Source: Exiguobacterium qingdaonense
GTDB taxonomy: Bacteria; Bacillota; Bacilli; Exiguobacteriales; Exiguobacteriaceae
NCBI RefSeq assembly: GCF_018617855.1
Contig: NZ_JACSKY010000010.1
Coordinates: forward strand, 1-64,000
DNA: 64,000 nucleotides
Direction of reading: 5' to 3'
In this document: positions 24,919-33,756 of the stretch, one piece after another
Layout: the number at the start of each line of letters is the position of its first letter
Numbering within the stretch: the first letter of the stretch is position 1
Translations under genes and position numbers: made by a program
The notes under the pieces: model-generated
The model's database searches: none
Told to the model about the DNA's origin: nothing
Seen by the model: only the letters and a program-made list of their open reading frames with translations

Positions 24919-25622
24919 TCCGTCAAATCTTGATCATCTGTTTGATGTTGATTCCGTTTTTTAGTCTGTTCTTAAGAATCCCGACAGTTGAAACCGAAAG
25001 TGTCACCGCGATGGCAAACACGGTCGGCTTGACGGTCATCCTGTCCGGGGTGAATGTATGGCTTTCGATGACGTTTGCTTGGTGGCTCCTTTGGACGGAG
25101 TCGAGATGGCGGAACGCCTTGGAATGGCTCGTCTTTTTACCGCTGTTCATCCCGATGCTCGCCACGCTGTTCGGTCTTTATCTCATCTTGGCGGAGTCGG
25201 GTTTGATTGGGACGTATGTCGGCGTCATGATCTCCTTACTCGTCGTGACGTTACCGTACTCGATTCGTCTCGCCTCGAATGGGATGGCCGTGATCGGTCG
25301 CCCGCTTTTGGAACAGGCGCGACTTCTTCCATTTAAACGTCGCATCCTTTTTGTGTTATTCCCGCTCTTCTCTAGGACGATGCGGACGATTGCACTATTT
25401 ACGACGGTCATCTTGCTTAGCCAGTTCGCACTCATCCAATTGATTGGTGCGGGGTTGATTCCGACCGTGACGACCGAACTGTATCAATCCTATGCGGGGA
25501 ACAACCGTAACCTCGCACTCTCGAACACTTGGATGCTCATTTTGATTCCTGTTCTCATCTATTTTTTGCTCTCGGTGATGAGTCGGTGGACGGTGCGCAT
25601 CTTGAAAGGACGTCTTCAATGA
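24915..25622 (+). CDS. ABC transporter permease, YnjC-like C-terminal half
   Basis: 235 residues, about six membrane helices, with the coupling loop LLEQARLLPFKRRILFVLFP near residues 132-151. It matches the second half of YnjC. RBS GGGGGGTGAG precedes ATG, which overlaps the previous stop (ATGA). Its own stop overlaps the ATPase start in the same way. Confidence 0.82.
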   Translation: MIRQILIICLMLIPFFSLFLRIPTVETESVTAMANTVGLTVILSGVNVWLSMTFAWWLLWTESRWRNALEWLVFLPLFIPMLATLFGLYLILAESGLIGTYVGVMISLLVVTLPYSIRLASNGMAVIGRPLLEQARLLPFKRRILFVLFPLFSRTMRTIALFTTVILLSQFALIQLIGAGLIPTVTTELYQSYAGNNRNLALSNTWMLILIPVLIYFLLSVMSRWTVRILKGRLQ

Positions 25623-26506
25623 GTTTAAACGTACAAGCTTTACGTAAACAGTATAGGTCGAGACAAGTGCTCGACGGTATCGATTTTGACGTTCGGCTAC
25701 ACGACATCCATGCGATCGTCGGAGTAAGTGGGTCGGGCAAGTCAACGTTATTGCGGATCATTGCCGGTCTGGAGACGTGTGACGCAGGCGATGTGGTCTT
25801 TAACGACCGTTCGCTATTGGACTTCCCGGCACATGAGCGTCGTGTGACGATGCTCTCTCAGACCGCCTTGTTGTTCCCACATTTGACGGTAGGGGAGAAT
25901 GTAACGCTCGCGACACGGACACGTTCACGTAAACAGGCGGAACATTGGTTGAACGTCGTCCGTCTTAGTGACCGATACGACGCGGAGGTACATGAGCTGT
26001 CAGGCGGCGAACAACAACGGGTCAGTCTGGCCCGTGCGCTCGCCGCTGAGCCGACACTTCTTTTGCTAGATGAACCTTTCACTAATCTAGACCCGAAACT
26101 AAAGCTCGACTTGCAACACTTCATTCGCGAACTTGTGAAAGACCTCGGTCTTACAGCGTTATTGGTGACGCATGACCGTGAAGAGGCCATGCTCATGGCC
26201 GACCGCGTGACGCTGCTTGAAGCAGGCAAAGTGACGATGACCGGGACGGCGGAAGAACTGTATGAACATGCGCCTGGATTTGGTGATTTTCTCATGATCG
26301 ATGGTGACCTGCTCTCCTCCTCCCGCGTGACGGTGACAGAAACGGTCGGTGAACCCGTCCGACTGTTGAAAAAAATCTATCGATTCGGGCAATGTTTTGG
26401 TGAATACCAGTTTGAAGGTGGACGAACAGTCATACTGCCCGCTAGCGAATCCTTTGAAGTCGGGATGACCTACCAAGTCAAACGAAAGGAGGAAAAACAT
26501 GCTTGA
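25619..26506 (+). CDS. ABC transporter ATP-binding protein, YnjD-like
   Basis: 295 residues. Walker A GVSGSGKST at 35-43, signature LSGGEQ at 127-132, Walker B LLLLDEP at 147-153 and the switch histidine at about 185. About 80 extra C-terminal residues form a small regulatory or TOBE-like domain. It energises the importer made with the three preceding genes. ATG 25619 overlaps the permease stop by four bases; the longer frame from 25529 lies inside the permease gene. Confidence 0.88.
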   Translation: MSLNVQALRKQYRSRQVLDGIDFDVRLHDIHAIVGVSGSGKSTLLRIIAGLETCDAGDVVFNDRSLLDFPAHERRVTMLSQTALLFPHLTVGENVTLATRTRSRKQAEHWLNVVRLSDRYDAEVHELSGGEQQRVSLARALAAEPTLLLLDEPFTNLDPKLKLDLQHFIRELVKDLGLTALLVTHDREEAMLMADRVTLLEAGKVTMTGTAEELYEHAPGFGDFLMIDGDLLSSSRVTVTETVGEPVRLLKKIYRFGQCFGEYQFEGGRTVILPASESFEVGMTYQVKRKEEKHA

Positions 26507-27080
26507 TACGTACGGGAATCGCTATGTGAAGCCTGTTATTGAGCGAGGGGCGGATCGTCTGCTCAAGTGGAATTTCACACCGAATGAAGTGACGATGCTC
26601 GGTGGGCTCATCGGAGTCTCGACCGGGATATTTATTTATAACGATATGCTCTGGACGGCTGTGATTTTACTATGGATCTCCGGGTTATTTGACGTGTTGG
26701 ACGGCACGATGGCGCGTCAGTCAAAAACGAGCGGGTTCGGGACGGTGCTCGACCTTGTCCTTGACCGATTCGTCGAGTTATCGGTCGTCATTGGACTCGC
26801 GCTTCGTTACCCTGAACACATGCCGATTTTCTTGTTTCTCATTGCGTCGTTCGTCATTGCCATGACGCTATTTTTAGCTGTCGGCGCGAGTAGTTCGAGG
26901 CGTTCGGAGAAGACGTTTTATTATCAGCCGGGTATCATCGAACGGACGGAATGTTTTATCCTGTTCACGTTGATGATTCTCTTCCCGAACTGGGTCGGCG
27001 TCATCGCCCTCCTTTTCTTACTGTTAGAGGTGATGACGATTACCCAACGCTTCATCGAGGCAAGGAGGATCTTACGATGA
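26499..27080 (+). CDS. CDP-alcohol phosphatidyltransferase family protein, YnjF-like
   Basis: 193 residues with about six membrane helices and the family motif D65-x2-D68-G69-x2-A72-R73 ... G81-x3-D85-x3-D89, which binds the CDP-lipid and metal ions. Enzymes of this family move a phosphatidyl group from a CDP-activated lipid onto an alcohol. Its place directly behind a YnjBCD-type ATPase gene matches E. coli ynjF, downstream of ynjBCD-ynjE. RBS AAAGGAGG precedes ATG inside the ATPase gene (8-base overlap). The alcohol acceptor is unknown and may be related to what the importer carries. Confidence 0.85.
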   Translation: MLDTYGNRYVKPVIERGADRLLKWNFTPNEVTMLGGLIGVSTGIFIYNDMLWTAVILLWISGLFDVLDGTMARQSKTSGFGTVLDLVLDRFVELSVVIGLALRYPEHMPIFLFLIASFVIAMTLFLAVGASSSRRSEKTFYYQPGIIERTECFILFTLMILFPNWVGVIALLFLLLEVMTITQRFIEARRILR

Positions 27081-27997
27081 AGCCGAGATTGGTGCTGGCC
27101 GGGCTCGGACATGGACAGCTTGAGATCCTTGACCGGATCGAGGAGATTCAAAAAGAGTATGACGTGGTGTTGATCGGAGGAAAGCGGACGATGTATACCG
27201 GGGCATTCCCACAAGTCATTGCCGGTCTCATGCCGTCGGCGACGGTGCAGTCGCCTCTCGAACCGGTGGCGGAACATGTCATTTCGGTTGATCCGCAAGA
27301 ACAATCGGTACGAACGGAGAACGGCTCATTCCATTACGATGTTCTCGTCCTGTCGACGGGCGCGAAAAGTCGTGGGGTCGGTACACCGCTGAAACCGATG
27401 TCACGAGAATTGCTCGACCAAATTGAGGGAAGTCAACGAGTGACGATTGTCGGCGGTGGGAAGGCGGGCGTTGAACTGGCGTTTGTTTGTGCCCGCACGA
27501 AGAAAGTGACCCTGTATGCGAGTCAGATGTTACGGGACGTCCCGGTCTGGCGACAAAAACAGATGGAGCGCTTATTAGTGAAGTCAGGCGTCACGGTCGT
27601 AAAAAAGAAGAAGGATTCATCGGGGGATGCATTTCAGCTCGACGCTACGGGTGTCGCCCCGGTGAGGTGGTGGGCTGACTCGGGGCTCGCCGTGCCGGAC
27701 GCGTTCATCGAGACGGACGAGTCCCTTCGTCATCGACAATATAAGAACATATATGTGACAGGAGATATGGCTTCCACTCTGAGTGGTGGCGTCGATGCCG
27801 TTCGGTCTGGACGATATGTTGCAAAACGGTTATTGAATGAAACGAAACGACCTTTTCGGACGCGTGAAGCGGTCAATATCTTGTTGACGACACCAGGTCG
27901 TGCCTTATTGACATTCGGGCAGTTCACATGGCATGGACGACTTCCTTACTATGTGAAGCGTTGGATTGACTCGCGATATGTTCGGCAATACAAGTAG
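27077..27997 (+). CDS. FAD/NAD(P)-dependent oxidoreductase
   Basis: 306 residues of the pyridine-nucleotide disulfide oxidoreductase fold without redox cysteines. The FAD site is LAGLGHGQLE (residues 7-16), resembling the GGGHAHLE variant of enzymes related to the flavoprotein domain fused to SelD. A second nucleotide site VTIVGGGKAGVELAF lies in the middle, and IYVTGDMAS near the C-terminus contacts FAD. It resembles type II NADH dehydrogenases but is shorter. ATG 27077 overlaps the previous stop (ATGA) and follows AAGGAGG. Last gene of the operon; electron acceptor unknown. Confidence 0.8.
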   Translation: MKPRLVLAGLGHGQLEILDRIEEIQKEYDVVLIGGKRTMYTGAFPQVIAGLMPSATVQSPLEPVAEHVISVDPQEQSVRTENGSFHYDVLVLSTGAKSRGVGTPLKPMSRELLDQIEGSQRVTIVGGGKAGVELAFVCARTKKVTLYASQMLRDVPVWRQKQMERLLVKSGVTVVKKKKDSSGDAFQLDATGVAPVRWWADSGLAVPDAFIETDESLRHRQYKNIYVTGDMASTLSGGVDAVRSGRYVAKRLLNETKRPFRTREAVNILLTTPGRALLTFGQFTWHGRLPYYVKRWIDSRYVRQYK

Positions 27998-28013
27998 TCG
28001 GAGTTTCAAACCG

Positions 28014-28367
28014 TCATTCGCTTGTAAGATAGCCAATCACTTCGTTCGATTCTGATTCAACGAGTACTTGTGGAATCTCGACCGTGCGCTGTGAATCAGG
28101 AGGAAACGTGACGAGCCAGGCACGTGTTCCTTCAAAACGAGCATCAAATAGTTCATAACGATCATCAACTGTGATGGATTGAATCGTAGCTTGTCTCCCG
28201 TTTTCATCGGATAGTAGCCATTTCCTATTGTCTAGATAGGTAACTGCACTTTTTATGATAGCCGTCTCGTCATCAGGTTGCGTGGATGGTGACGTGGATG
28301 GTTGTATGCAGCCGACCAACATTAAAATAGTGAAACAGAGTAGAGTGAAAAGGCGTATATGCGTCAT
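28014..28367 (-). CDS. Predicted lipoprotein of unknown function
   Basis: 117 residues with a signal peptide ending in LVGC (lipidated Cys20), a Ser/Thr/Pro-rich spacer, then a compact domain (ETAIIKSAVTYLDNRKWLLSDENG ... RAWLVTFPPDSQRTVEIPQVLV) that looks like a small cystatin-like or PepSY-like fold. No family recognised. RBS AAAGGAAAA precedes ATG. Confidence 0.75.
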   Translation of the reverse strand: MTHIRLFTLLCFTILMLVGCIQPSTSPSTQPDDETAIIKSAVTYLDNRKWLLSDENGRQATIQSITVDDRYELFDARFEGTRAWLVTFPPDSQRTVEIPQVLVESESNEVIGYLTSE

Positions 28368-28431
28368 GATGATTTTCCTTTCGCATCTGGTTATTTCTTA
28401 CAGTATAATCGAGAATGAAGGAGACGTGTAC

Positions 28432-28463
28432 AAAAAAATCCTGTAGCCGGATGGGCTACAGGA
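28432..28463 (-). terminator. Terminator of the thioredoxin gene
   Basis: On the minus strand TCCTGTAGCC pairs with GGCTACAGGA (28439-28448 and 28454-28463), followed by seven T. Confidence 0.8.
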
Positions 28464-28469
28464 ATCAGG

Positions 28470-28784
28470 TCATGCTTGAATCGTATCGAGGAATGAACGG
28501 ATTTGCATCTCCGTCTTGGCGTTCGCCGAGTGGAGGTGTTCTTGTTTTTCCCCATCTTTATAGTAGAGAAGTGAAGGAATGCCGCGAACTTCTTGTGCAT
28601 CAGATAGCTCTGGGAGTTCGTCGCGGTCGACGACATGCCAGTTAAACTGAGGATAGTCTTTGACGAGCTCGTCGACGTACATGTCCAAACGTTTACAGTC
28701 CGGGCACCATGATGTGGTGAAGATCACCATTCCTTGATGTTTCGTCGCTTCGTCAAATTGTTGTGATGAATGAATCGGTTGCAT
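28470..28784 (-). CDS. Thioredoxin family protein
   Basis: 104 residues with the thioredoxin fold and a CPDC active site (Cys27, Cys30) in FTTSWCPDCKRLD, plus the cis-proline block GIPSLLYYKDG. It probably reduces or isomerises thiols in the cytoplasm, since no signal peptide is present. ATG 28784 is preferred, six bases after GGAGAG; the frame also has TTG at 28790, but too close to the RBS. Divergent from the PadR gene. Confidence 0.85.
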   Translation of the reverse strand: MQPIHSSQQFDEATKHQGMVIFTTSWCPDCKRLDMYVDELVKDYPQFNWHVVDRDELPELSDAQEVRGIPSLLYYKDGEKQEHLHSANAKTEMQIRSFLDTIQA

Positions 28785-28907
28785 AGACAACTCTCCTTTC
28801 TTCTATCTATTTTGTCGGGTTTTCGACGAGTCGTCAACAGATTGGCATTCTAGAATCGACATGGGAATGTGATACACTAAAAAAAATAGCATCAGAAGGA
28901 AAAGGTG

Positions 28908-29456
28908 ATGGATATGGCGTTACGTCACGCATTGCTCGGGTTATTGACCCATCAGCCTGCGACCGGGTATGCTTTGAACGCAACGTTCAAGGCGCAGATG
29001 ATTCATTTTTGGAACGCACATCATACACAGATTTATCGGGAACTGTTGAAGATGGAAGAAGACGCACTCGTCTCGGCGGAGCACGTGTCACAGCAAGAGT
29101 TACCAGACAAGAAGATTTATTCGATCACGGACCGGGGGCGTGAGGAGTTGATCGATTGGCTGCGTCAGCCGACATCGTTTCAACCGAAAATGAAAGATGA
29201 GAACCTATTGCGTGTCAGCTTGCTTCAATTGCTACCGATTGAAGAAGCGGTCCGATATATCGAGGAGACGAAGGCACATCATGAACAGGTCGCGCAACAG
29301 ATTCGTTTGTTTCAGAAAGAACATCAATCAGACGAGGACACGCTAGGTTATTTATTGACGAGCGAGTATGCGATCCGAATGATGGAGAACTATTCTGGCT
29401 GGGCAGATTGGGCGATTGAACAGATTAAGATGCGAAATGAAAAACACGTGACCTGA
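28908..29456 (+). CDS. PadR family transcriptional regulator
   Basis: 182 residues: an N-terminal winged helix (ALRHALLGLLTHQPATGYAL ... WNAHHTQIYREL) and a C-terminal helical dimerisation domain (PadR/Vir). PadR proteins are phenolic-acid or drug-responsive repressors. Starts at ATG 28908 or ATG 28914, both behind AAGGAAAAGGTGAT. It is convergent with the aldo/keto reductase, which is a plausible but unproven target. Confidence 0.87.
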   Translation: MDMALRHALLGLLTHQPATGYALNATFKAQMIHFWNAHHTQIYRELLKMEEDALVSAEHVSQQELPDKKIYSITDRGREELIDWLRQPTSFQPKMKDENLLRVSLLQLLPIEEAVRYIEETKAHHEQVAQQIRLFQKEHQSDEDTLGYLLTSEYAIRMMENYSGWADWAIEQIKMRNEKHVT

Positions 29457-29477
29457 GCGATTCAGGTCACGTGTTTT
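29441..29477. terminator. Bidirectional terminator coding both C-termini
   Basis: AAAACACGTGACCTGA (29441-29456) pairs with TCAGGTCACGTGTTTT (29462-29477). Each arm includes the last codons and stop of one gene, so both proteins end in the same residues, KHVT. Confidence 0.85.
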
Positions 29478-30292
29478 GTATAAGGATGAATCGGCAGACG
29501 GGCGAGTAGTCGATCAAGCACTTCTTCATCGACTTCAGTCTCAAACGCATGAATCGTCTCGTTCAACTGCTTGACTGATGAGGCGCCCGGTAAGACGACG
29601 TCACAGAACCGTTTAGCGGCTTCGAGCGCATACGCCTGAACCGGTTCAGGCATCATCGATAATTCACTGGCGAGTTCCTCTTTTCGCCACGCCTCAAATC
29701 CTTTATCCCCGAGACGTGTCGCCCCTTCATCCGTTAGTAATCCTTTCGCAAGAGCACCGCGTCCAACGATTGGAATCGACACATCAAGCGTCTCCGGTCG
29801 TCGGTCGAGAAGTGAATACGGTGTCATGAGCACATCGAGAGCTCCAGATGCGGCCCAGTGTTTGATCACGTTCGGTCGAATCGACGAGAGTCCGATTCGT
29901 CGGATGAGCCCGTCGCGCTTTTGTTTTTTCGCCCATTCAATCGTGGCGTCGAGGTCGTCTTCGAGCGTACCGCCGTGAATATAATATAAATCCAAGTAGT
30001 CGGTTTGCAATCGTTCAAGTGACCCTTCTAACGCCGCGTCTAGATAGGATGGGATTGGATTCCAACGCATCCCGTCCTCAGTCAGTTCATTTCCGCCTTT
30101 GCTTGCTAGAAAGAGGTTCTTTCGTTCCTGACCTAATGTTTCTCCGATCACACGCTCGACCTCATGTCGCGCGTAGACGTCCGCTGTATCGATATGGCGA
30201 ATCCCTGACTGAATCGCTGTCTCAAGGATATTTCTTGCCTCGTTCTCTCCGTGTTTTAATATCGTCATCGTTCCGAGTCCGAGCTCACTCAT
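29462..30292 (-). CDS. Aldo/keto reductase
   Basis: 276 residues of the AKR TIM-barrel family. The catalytic tetrad is visible as Asp35, Tyr40 (IDTADVYA), Lys65 (FLASKGG) and His107 (LYYIHGGT). It is NADPH-dependent and acts on aldehydes or ketones; the substrate is unknown. RBS AAGGAGG precedes ATG. Its 3' end shares a palindromic terminator with padR. Confidence 0.87.
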   Translation of the reverse strand: MSELGLGTMTILKHGENEARNILETAIQSGIRHIDTADVYARHEVERVIGETLGQERKNLFLASKGGNELTEDGMRWNPIPSYLDAALEGSLERLQTDYLDLYYIHGGTLEDDLDATIEWAKKQKRDGLIRRIGLSSIRPNVIKHWAASGALDVLMTPYSLLDRRPETLDVSIPIVGRGALAKGLLTDEGATRLGDKGFEAWRKEELASELSMMPEPVQAYALEAAKRFCDVVLPGASSVKQLNETIHAFETEVDEEVLDRLLARLPIHPYTKHVT

Positions 30293-30364
30293 CTAGATTC
30301 CTCCTTGTTCGAAATGTAGGTTTCACTCATAATCAGAGTATATCGAAAAGTGAGGAGTAATCAT

Positions 30365-30895
30365 ATGGAAGAAAAAACGATTGAGCGGGAAGTCATCTAC
30401 GAAGGTAAGATTTTCGATGTGGAAAAGCATGTCGTCTCTCTTCCGAACGGAAATACGTCTGTGCGTGAACTCGTCTATCATAACGGTGCGGTCGCCGTCC
30501 TCGTCGTCGATGAGTCGGACAAGATCGTCATGGTAGAGCAATATCGGAAAGCGTTCGAATCGATGTCGCTTGAGATTCCTGCCGGTAAACTTGAGAAAGG
30601 GGAGGAGCCGGTAGCGAGTGCCGAGCGTGAGTTGGCAGAAGAGACAGGATATACGGCGGAATCGCTCGAAAAAATCTTCTCATTCTACGGGGCACCAGGG
30701 TTTTGTAGCGAGCGTGTCGATGTGTTCGTCGCAAAAGGGTTATCAGCTGGCGAGATGAATTTAGATGAAGATGAATTTTTGAATGTGAAGCGCTATTCTT
30801 TTGATGAGGCGGTCGATTTATTGGACCGTGGTGTCATCACGGATGCGAAGACGATTATGGCGATTCAATGGTGGCAATTGTCCAGATTAAAATAA
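30365..30895 (+). CDS. nudF: ADP-ribose pyrophosphatase (NUDIX)
   Basis: 176 residues. The Nudix box spans residues 74-96 (GKLEKGEEP ... ERELAEETGY). N-terminal TIEREVIYEGKIFDVEK is typical of the ADP-ribose hydrolase group. The gene lies just before fur, as nudF does in B. subtilis. ATG 30365 follows GAGGAG at good spacing. It hydrolyses ADP-ribose to AMP and ribose 5-phosphate. Confidence 0.9.
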   Translation: MEEKTIEREVIYEGKIFDVEKHVVSLPNGNTSVRELVYHNGAVAVLVVDESDKIVMVEQYRKAFESMSLEIPAGKLEKGEEPVASAERELAEETGYTAESLEKIFSFYGAPGFCSERVDVFVAKGLSAGEMNLDEDEFLNVKRYSFDEAVDLLDRGVITDAKTIMAIQWWQLSRLK

Positions 30896-30928
30896 TTCTA
30901 ATCTAAAACCGATTATGATAGACTTACA

Positions 30929-30943
30929 TAGTAATGATTTTAA
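30929..30943 (+). promoter_or_regulatory. Possible PerR box upstream of fur
   Basis: TAGTAATGATTTTAA matches the PerR consensus (TTATAAT-N-ATTATAA) at all but three positions and abuts the -35 of the fur promoter. In B. subtilis fur is under PerR control. Confidence 0.4.
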
Positions 30944-30944
30944 A

Positions 30945-30973
30945 TTGAAATTTCCGTAAAACTTCGGTATGCT
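30945..30973 (+). promoter_or_regulatory. SigA-type promoter of fur
   Basis: TTGAAA (30945-30950), a 17-base spacer and TATGCT (30968-30973), about 35 bases before the fur ATG. Confidence 0.6.
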
Positions 30974-31007
30974 TTGAGTAGTGAACTATGTAAAGAGGGG
31001 GCGCCTT

Positions 31008-31487
31008 ATGGAAACGCGAATTGAACGGATTAAACAGCAATTGAGCGCCAAAGGATATAAACTGACACCGCAACGTGAATCGACGGTACGTATTCTACTT
31101 GAGAATGAGAGCGACCATTTGAGTGCCGAGAACGTCTTCATGCTCGTCAAGAGCATCGCACCAGAGATTGGTCTCGCCACCGTGTATCGGACACTTGAAT
31201 TATTGACCGAGCTCGGTGTCGTCGATAAAGTCAACTTCGGTGACGGGGTCGCACGCTTTGACCTGCGTCCAGAAGGGGCGAACCATTCGCACCACCATCT
31301 CGTATGCGTCGAATGCGGCTCGGTCGAGGAGATCATGGAAGACCTACTCGTTGACGTTGAGAAAAAAGTCGAGAGCAAATATGAATTTTTGATTAAAGAC
31401 CATCGCCTGACGTTTCATGGCATCTGTAAAGTATGCCAAGCGAAGGGCGTCACACTTGAAGGCCATAAAGCAGTCATCAACGGTTAA
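31008..31487 (+). CDS. fur: Ferric uptake regulator Fur
   Basis: 159 residues. The N-terminal winged helix (YKLTPQRESTVRIL ... GLATVYRTLELL) is followed by the metal-binding dimer domain with HSHHH (93-97), Cys100/Cys103 and Cys140/Cys143 zinc pairs. Fur represses iron uptake genes when Fe2+ is bound. Position between nudF and xerD is exactly as in B. subtilis, which favours Fur over PerR or Zur. ATG 31008 follows AGAGGGGG. Confidence 0.9.
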   Translation: METRIERIKQQLSAKGYKLTPQRESTVRILLENESDHLSAENVFMLVKSIAPEIGLATVYRTLELLTELGVVDKVNFGDGVARFDLRPEGANHSHHHLVCVECGSVEEIMEDLLVDVEKKVESKYEFLIKDHRLTFHGICKVCQAKGVTLEGHKAVING

Positions 31488-31498
31488 AAGACAGAGCG

Positions 31499-31527
31499 AA
31501 CCATCCTTTTATGAGGATGGTTTTTTT
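31499..31527 (+). terminator. Terminator of fur
   Basis: AACCATCC pairs with GGATGG-TT (31499-31506 and about 31515-31522), followed by T to 31527. Confidence 0.75.
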
Positions 31528-31599
31528 ATTGAAATCGCGGGGGCGAATCGTCACGAATAGTTGTCACAAAAAATCTGTAAAAAAATGAGGTCAGACATC

Positions 31600-31628
31600 T
31601 TCACAACAGTTTACATAAGTGATATGCT
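31600..31628 (+). promoter_or_regulatory. Possible promoter of xerD operon
   Basis: TTCACA (31600-31605), 17-base spacer and TATGCT (31623-31628), about 38 bases before xerD. Confidence 0.5.
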
Positions 31629-31665
31629 GTAAGCGTATTCAGGTGAAACGAGGAAGGAGGAGGGT

Positions 31666-32553
31666 ATGATGCGTTCGCATATCGATTCATTTCTTCAGTA
31701 TATGACAGTTGAAAAACGGATGTCCGTGAACACAAGACAGGCGTATGCGAGCGACTTGACGCAGTACGCATCGACCTTGACCCAACTTGGAGTGAAGGAT
31801 TGGAACGAGGTGACGCGTTCGCATATCGTCAAACATATTGAAGAGCTGTCACAGGCGGGTCGTGCCTCGTCTTCATTGAGGCGAGCTGTCAGTTCGATCC
31901 GTATGTTTCATCATCATTTAAAAATGACAGGTGTCACGACGACCGACCCATCCCTTTATTTGGAGACACCAAAGGCGGAAAAGCAGCTTCCTGATACTTG
32001 GTCACAAGCGGAAGTCGAGCGTCTCTTAGACAGCGTCCCGACGTCGGACCCGCTCTCACTACGAGACCGGGCCATGCTTGAGTTGCTATATGGGACCGGG
32101 ATGCGGGTCAGTGAACTTTTAGGTCTTGATTTGGATGATTTGCAGTTCGAATTGGGGTATCTACAATGTGAAGGGAAAGGCGAGCGCGCAAGAATCATTC
32201 CAGTTTCTTCTGTCGCCCAAGGGTTTGTCGAGCGCTATATCCAGCAAGCCCGTAATGGGATCGGTGGCAGGGAGACCGAAGCGCTCTTTTTAAATGGCAG
32301 AGGCGGGCGGCTCAGTCGTCAAGGATTTTGGAAGATGATCAAACGACGAGCCAAACTTGCTGGAATCGACAAAGAGATCACACCTCACGTGCTCCGTCAT
32401 TCCTTTGCGACACACTTGCTCGAGAACGGTGCAGATTTGCGCGCCATTCAACAGATGCTCGGCCATGCGGATTTGGCGACGACACAAGTGTATACGCACG
32501 TCAACAAATCTCGATTACATGATGTGTATCGCAAGCATCACCCTCGTGCCTAG
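31666..32553 (+). CDS. xerD: Site-specific tyrosine recombinase XerD
   Basis: 295 residues. A SAM-like N-terminal domain and the catalytic set Arg147 ([10 protein letters not shown]), Lys171, His241 and Arg244 ([12 protein letters not shown]), His267 ([10 protein letters not shown]) and Tyr276 are all present. With XerC it resolves chromosome dimers at dif. It stands between fur and deoB as in B. subtilis (spoIIM of that species is missing). RBS AAGGAGGAGGG precedes ATG; it heads an operon with deoB, punA and pdp. Confidence 0.93.
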   Translation: MMRSHIDSFLQYMTVEKRMSVNTRQAYASDLTQYASTLTQLGVKDWNEVTRSHIVKHIEELSQAGRASSSLRRAVSSIRMFHHHLKMTGVTTTDPSLYLETPKAEKQLPDTWSQAEVERLLDSVPTSDPLSLRDRAMLELLYGTGMRVSELLGLDLDDLQFELGYLQCEGKGERARIIPVSSVAQGFVERYIQQARNGIGGRETEALFLNGRGGRLSRQGFWKMIKRRAKLAGIDKEITPHVLRHSFATHLLENGADLRAIQQMLGHADLATTQVYTHVNKSRLHDVYRKHHPRA

Positions 32554-32576
32554 ACATCGAAAAGGAGGAATTTTTT

Positions 32577-33743
32577 GTGAAGAAGTTTAAACGTATTTTT
32601 TTGGTCGTCATGGACTCGGTCGGTATCGGTGAAGCACCAGATGCCGAACAATTCGGTGACAAAGGGGCCGACACGCTCGGGCATATCGCGCGTGAACATA
32701 ACGGATTGAACATGCCGAACATGGGTAAACTCGGACTCTCAAACATCAAACCGATTCAAGGGATCGATGTATCCGATGCACCGAGTGCTTATGGTCGCAT
32801 GGAAGAAATCTCAGCCGGTAAGGATACGATGACGGGTCATTGGGAGATCATGGGTCTTCATATCGACACACCGTTTCGCGTCTTTGAAGAGTTTCCAGAT
32901 GATTTGATTCACCGACTCGAAGAGTTCAGTGGTCGCAAAGTAATCGGAAACAAACCGGCATCAGGTACAGAGATTCTTGACGAGCTCGGTGAAGAGCACG
33001 TCAATACGGGAGCCCTGATCGTTTATACATCTGCCGACTCGGTCCTTCAAATCGCTGCGCATGAGGACATCGTCCCAATCGATGAGTTGTATCGAATCTG
33101 TGAATATGCGCGTGAAATCACGCGTGAAGACCCGTACATGCTCGGACGGATCATCGCTCGCCCATTCATCGGAACACCAGGTGCTTGGGTCCGTACGTCC
33201 AATCGTCATGACTATGCGCTCAAACCGTTCGGTAAGACGGTCATGAACACACTCGAGGAAGCTGGGAAAGACGTCATTGCACTCGGGAAAATCAGTGACA
33301 TTTACGATGGGGAAGGCGTGACGAAGGCGGTCCGCACAAAGTCGAACATGGATGGGATGGACAAACTCGTCGATTCGCTCGGGGAGGACTTCGAGGGACT
33401 TTGCTTCTTGAACTTGGTCGACTTCGACGCCTTGTTCGGTCATCGTCGTGACCCGAAAGGCTATGCGCTCGCACTTGAAGAGTACGACGCACGTCTACCT
33501 GAAGTGATGGAGCGTCTTCGTGAAGAAGACTTACTCATCATCACCGCGGACCATGGAAACGACCCTGTCCATGCCGGTACGGACCACACGCGTGAGTACG
33601 TTCCGCTCATCGTTCATCATGACGGGGCGAAAGCGGTCGATTTAGGGATTCGTGGTACGTTCGCAGACATCGGCGCGACGGTCGCTGACAACTTCGGTGT
33701 TGCGGCACCAGCACACGGAAAGAGTTTCTTAAACGAAATTTGA
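32577..33743 (+). CDS. deoB: Phosphopentomutase
   Basis: 388 residues of the alkaline phosphatase superfamily. Visible motifs: [14 protein letters not shown] near the N-terminus with metal ligand Asp, [10 protein letters not shown] with the phosphorylated threonine, and ITADHGNDP ... HTREYVPL with further metal ligands. It interconverts (deoxy)ribose 1- and 5-phosphate in nucleoside salvage. GTG 32577 follows AAAGGAGG. Between xerD and punA. Confidence 0.95.
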   Translation: MKKFKRIFLVVMDSVGIGEAPDAEQFGDKGADTLGHIAREHNGLNMPNMGKLGLSNIKPIQGIDVSDAPSAYGRMEEISAGKDTMTGHWEIMGLHIDTPFRVFEEFPDDLIHRLEEFSGRKVIGNKPASGTEILDELGEEHVNTGALIVYTSADSVLQIAAHEDIVPIDELYRICEYAREITREDPYMLGRIIARPFIGTPGAWVRTSNRHDYALKPFGKTVMNTLEEAGKDVIALGKISDIYDGEGVTKAVRTKSNMDGMDKLVDSLGEDFEGLCFLNLVDFDALFGHRRDPKGYALALEEYDARLPEVMERLREEDLLIITADHGNDPVHAGTDHTREYVPLIVHHDGAKAVDLGIRGTFADIGATVADNFGVAAPAHGKSFLNEI

Positions 33744-33756
33744 GGAGGCAATCATC

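Noticed and set aside
28255..28446. Plus-strand 63-codon frame opposite the lipoprotein
   Set aside because: Antisense to a gene with signal peptide and RBS; no start signal.
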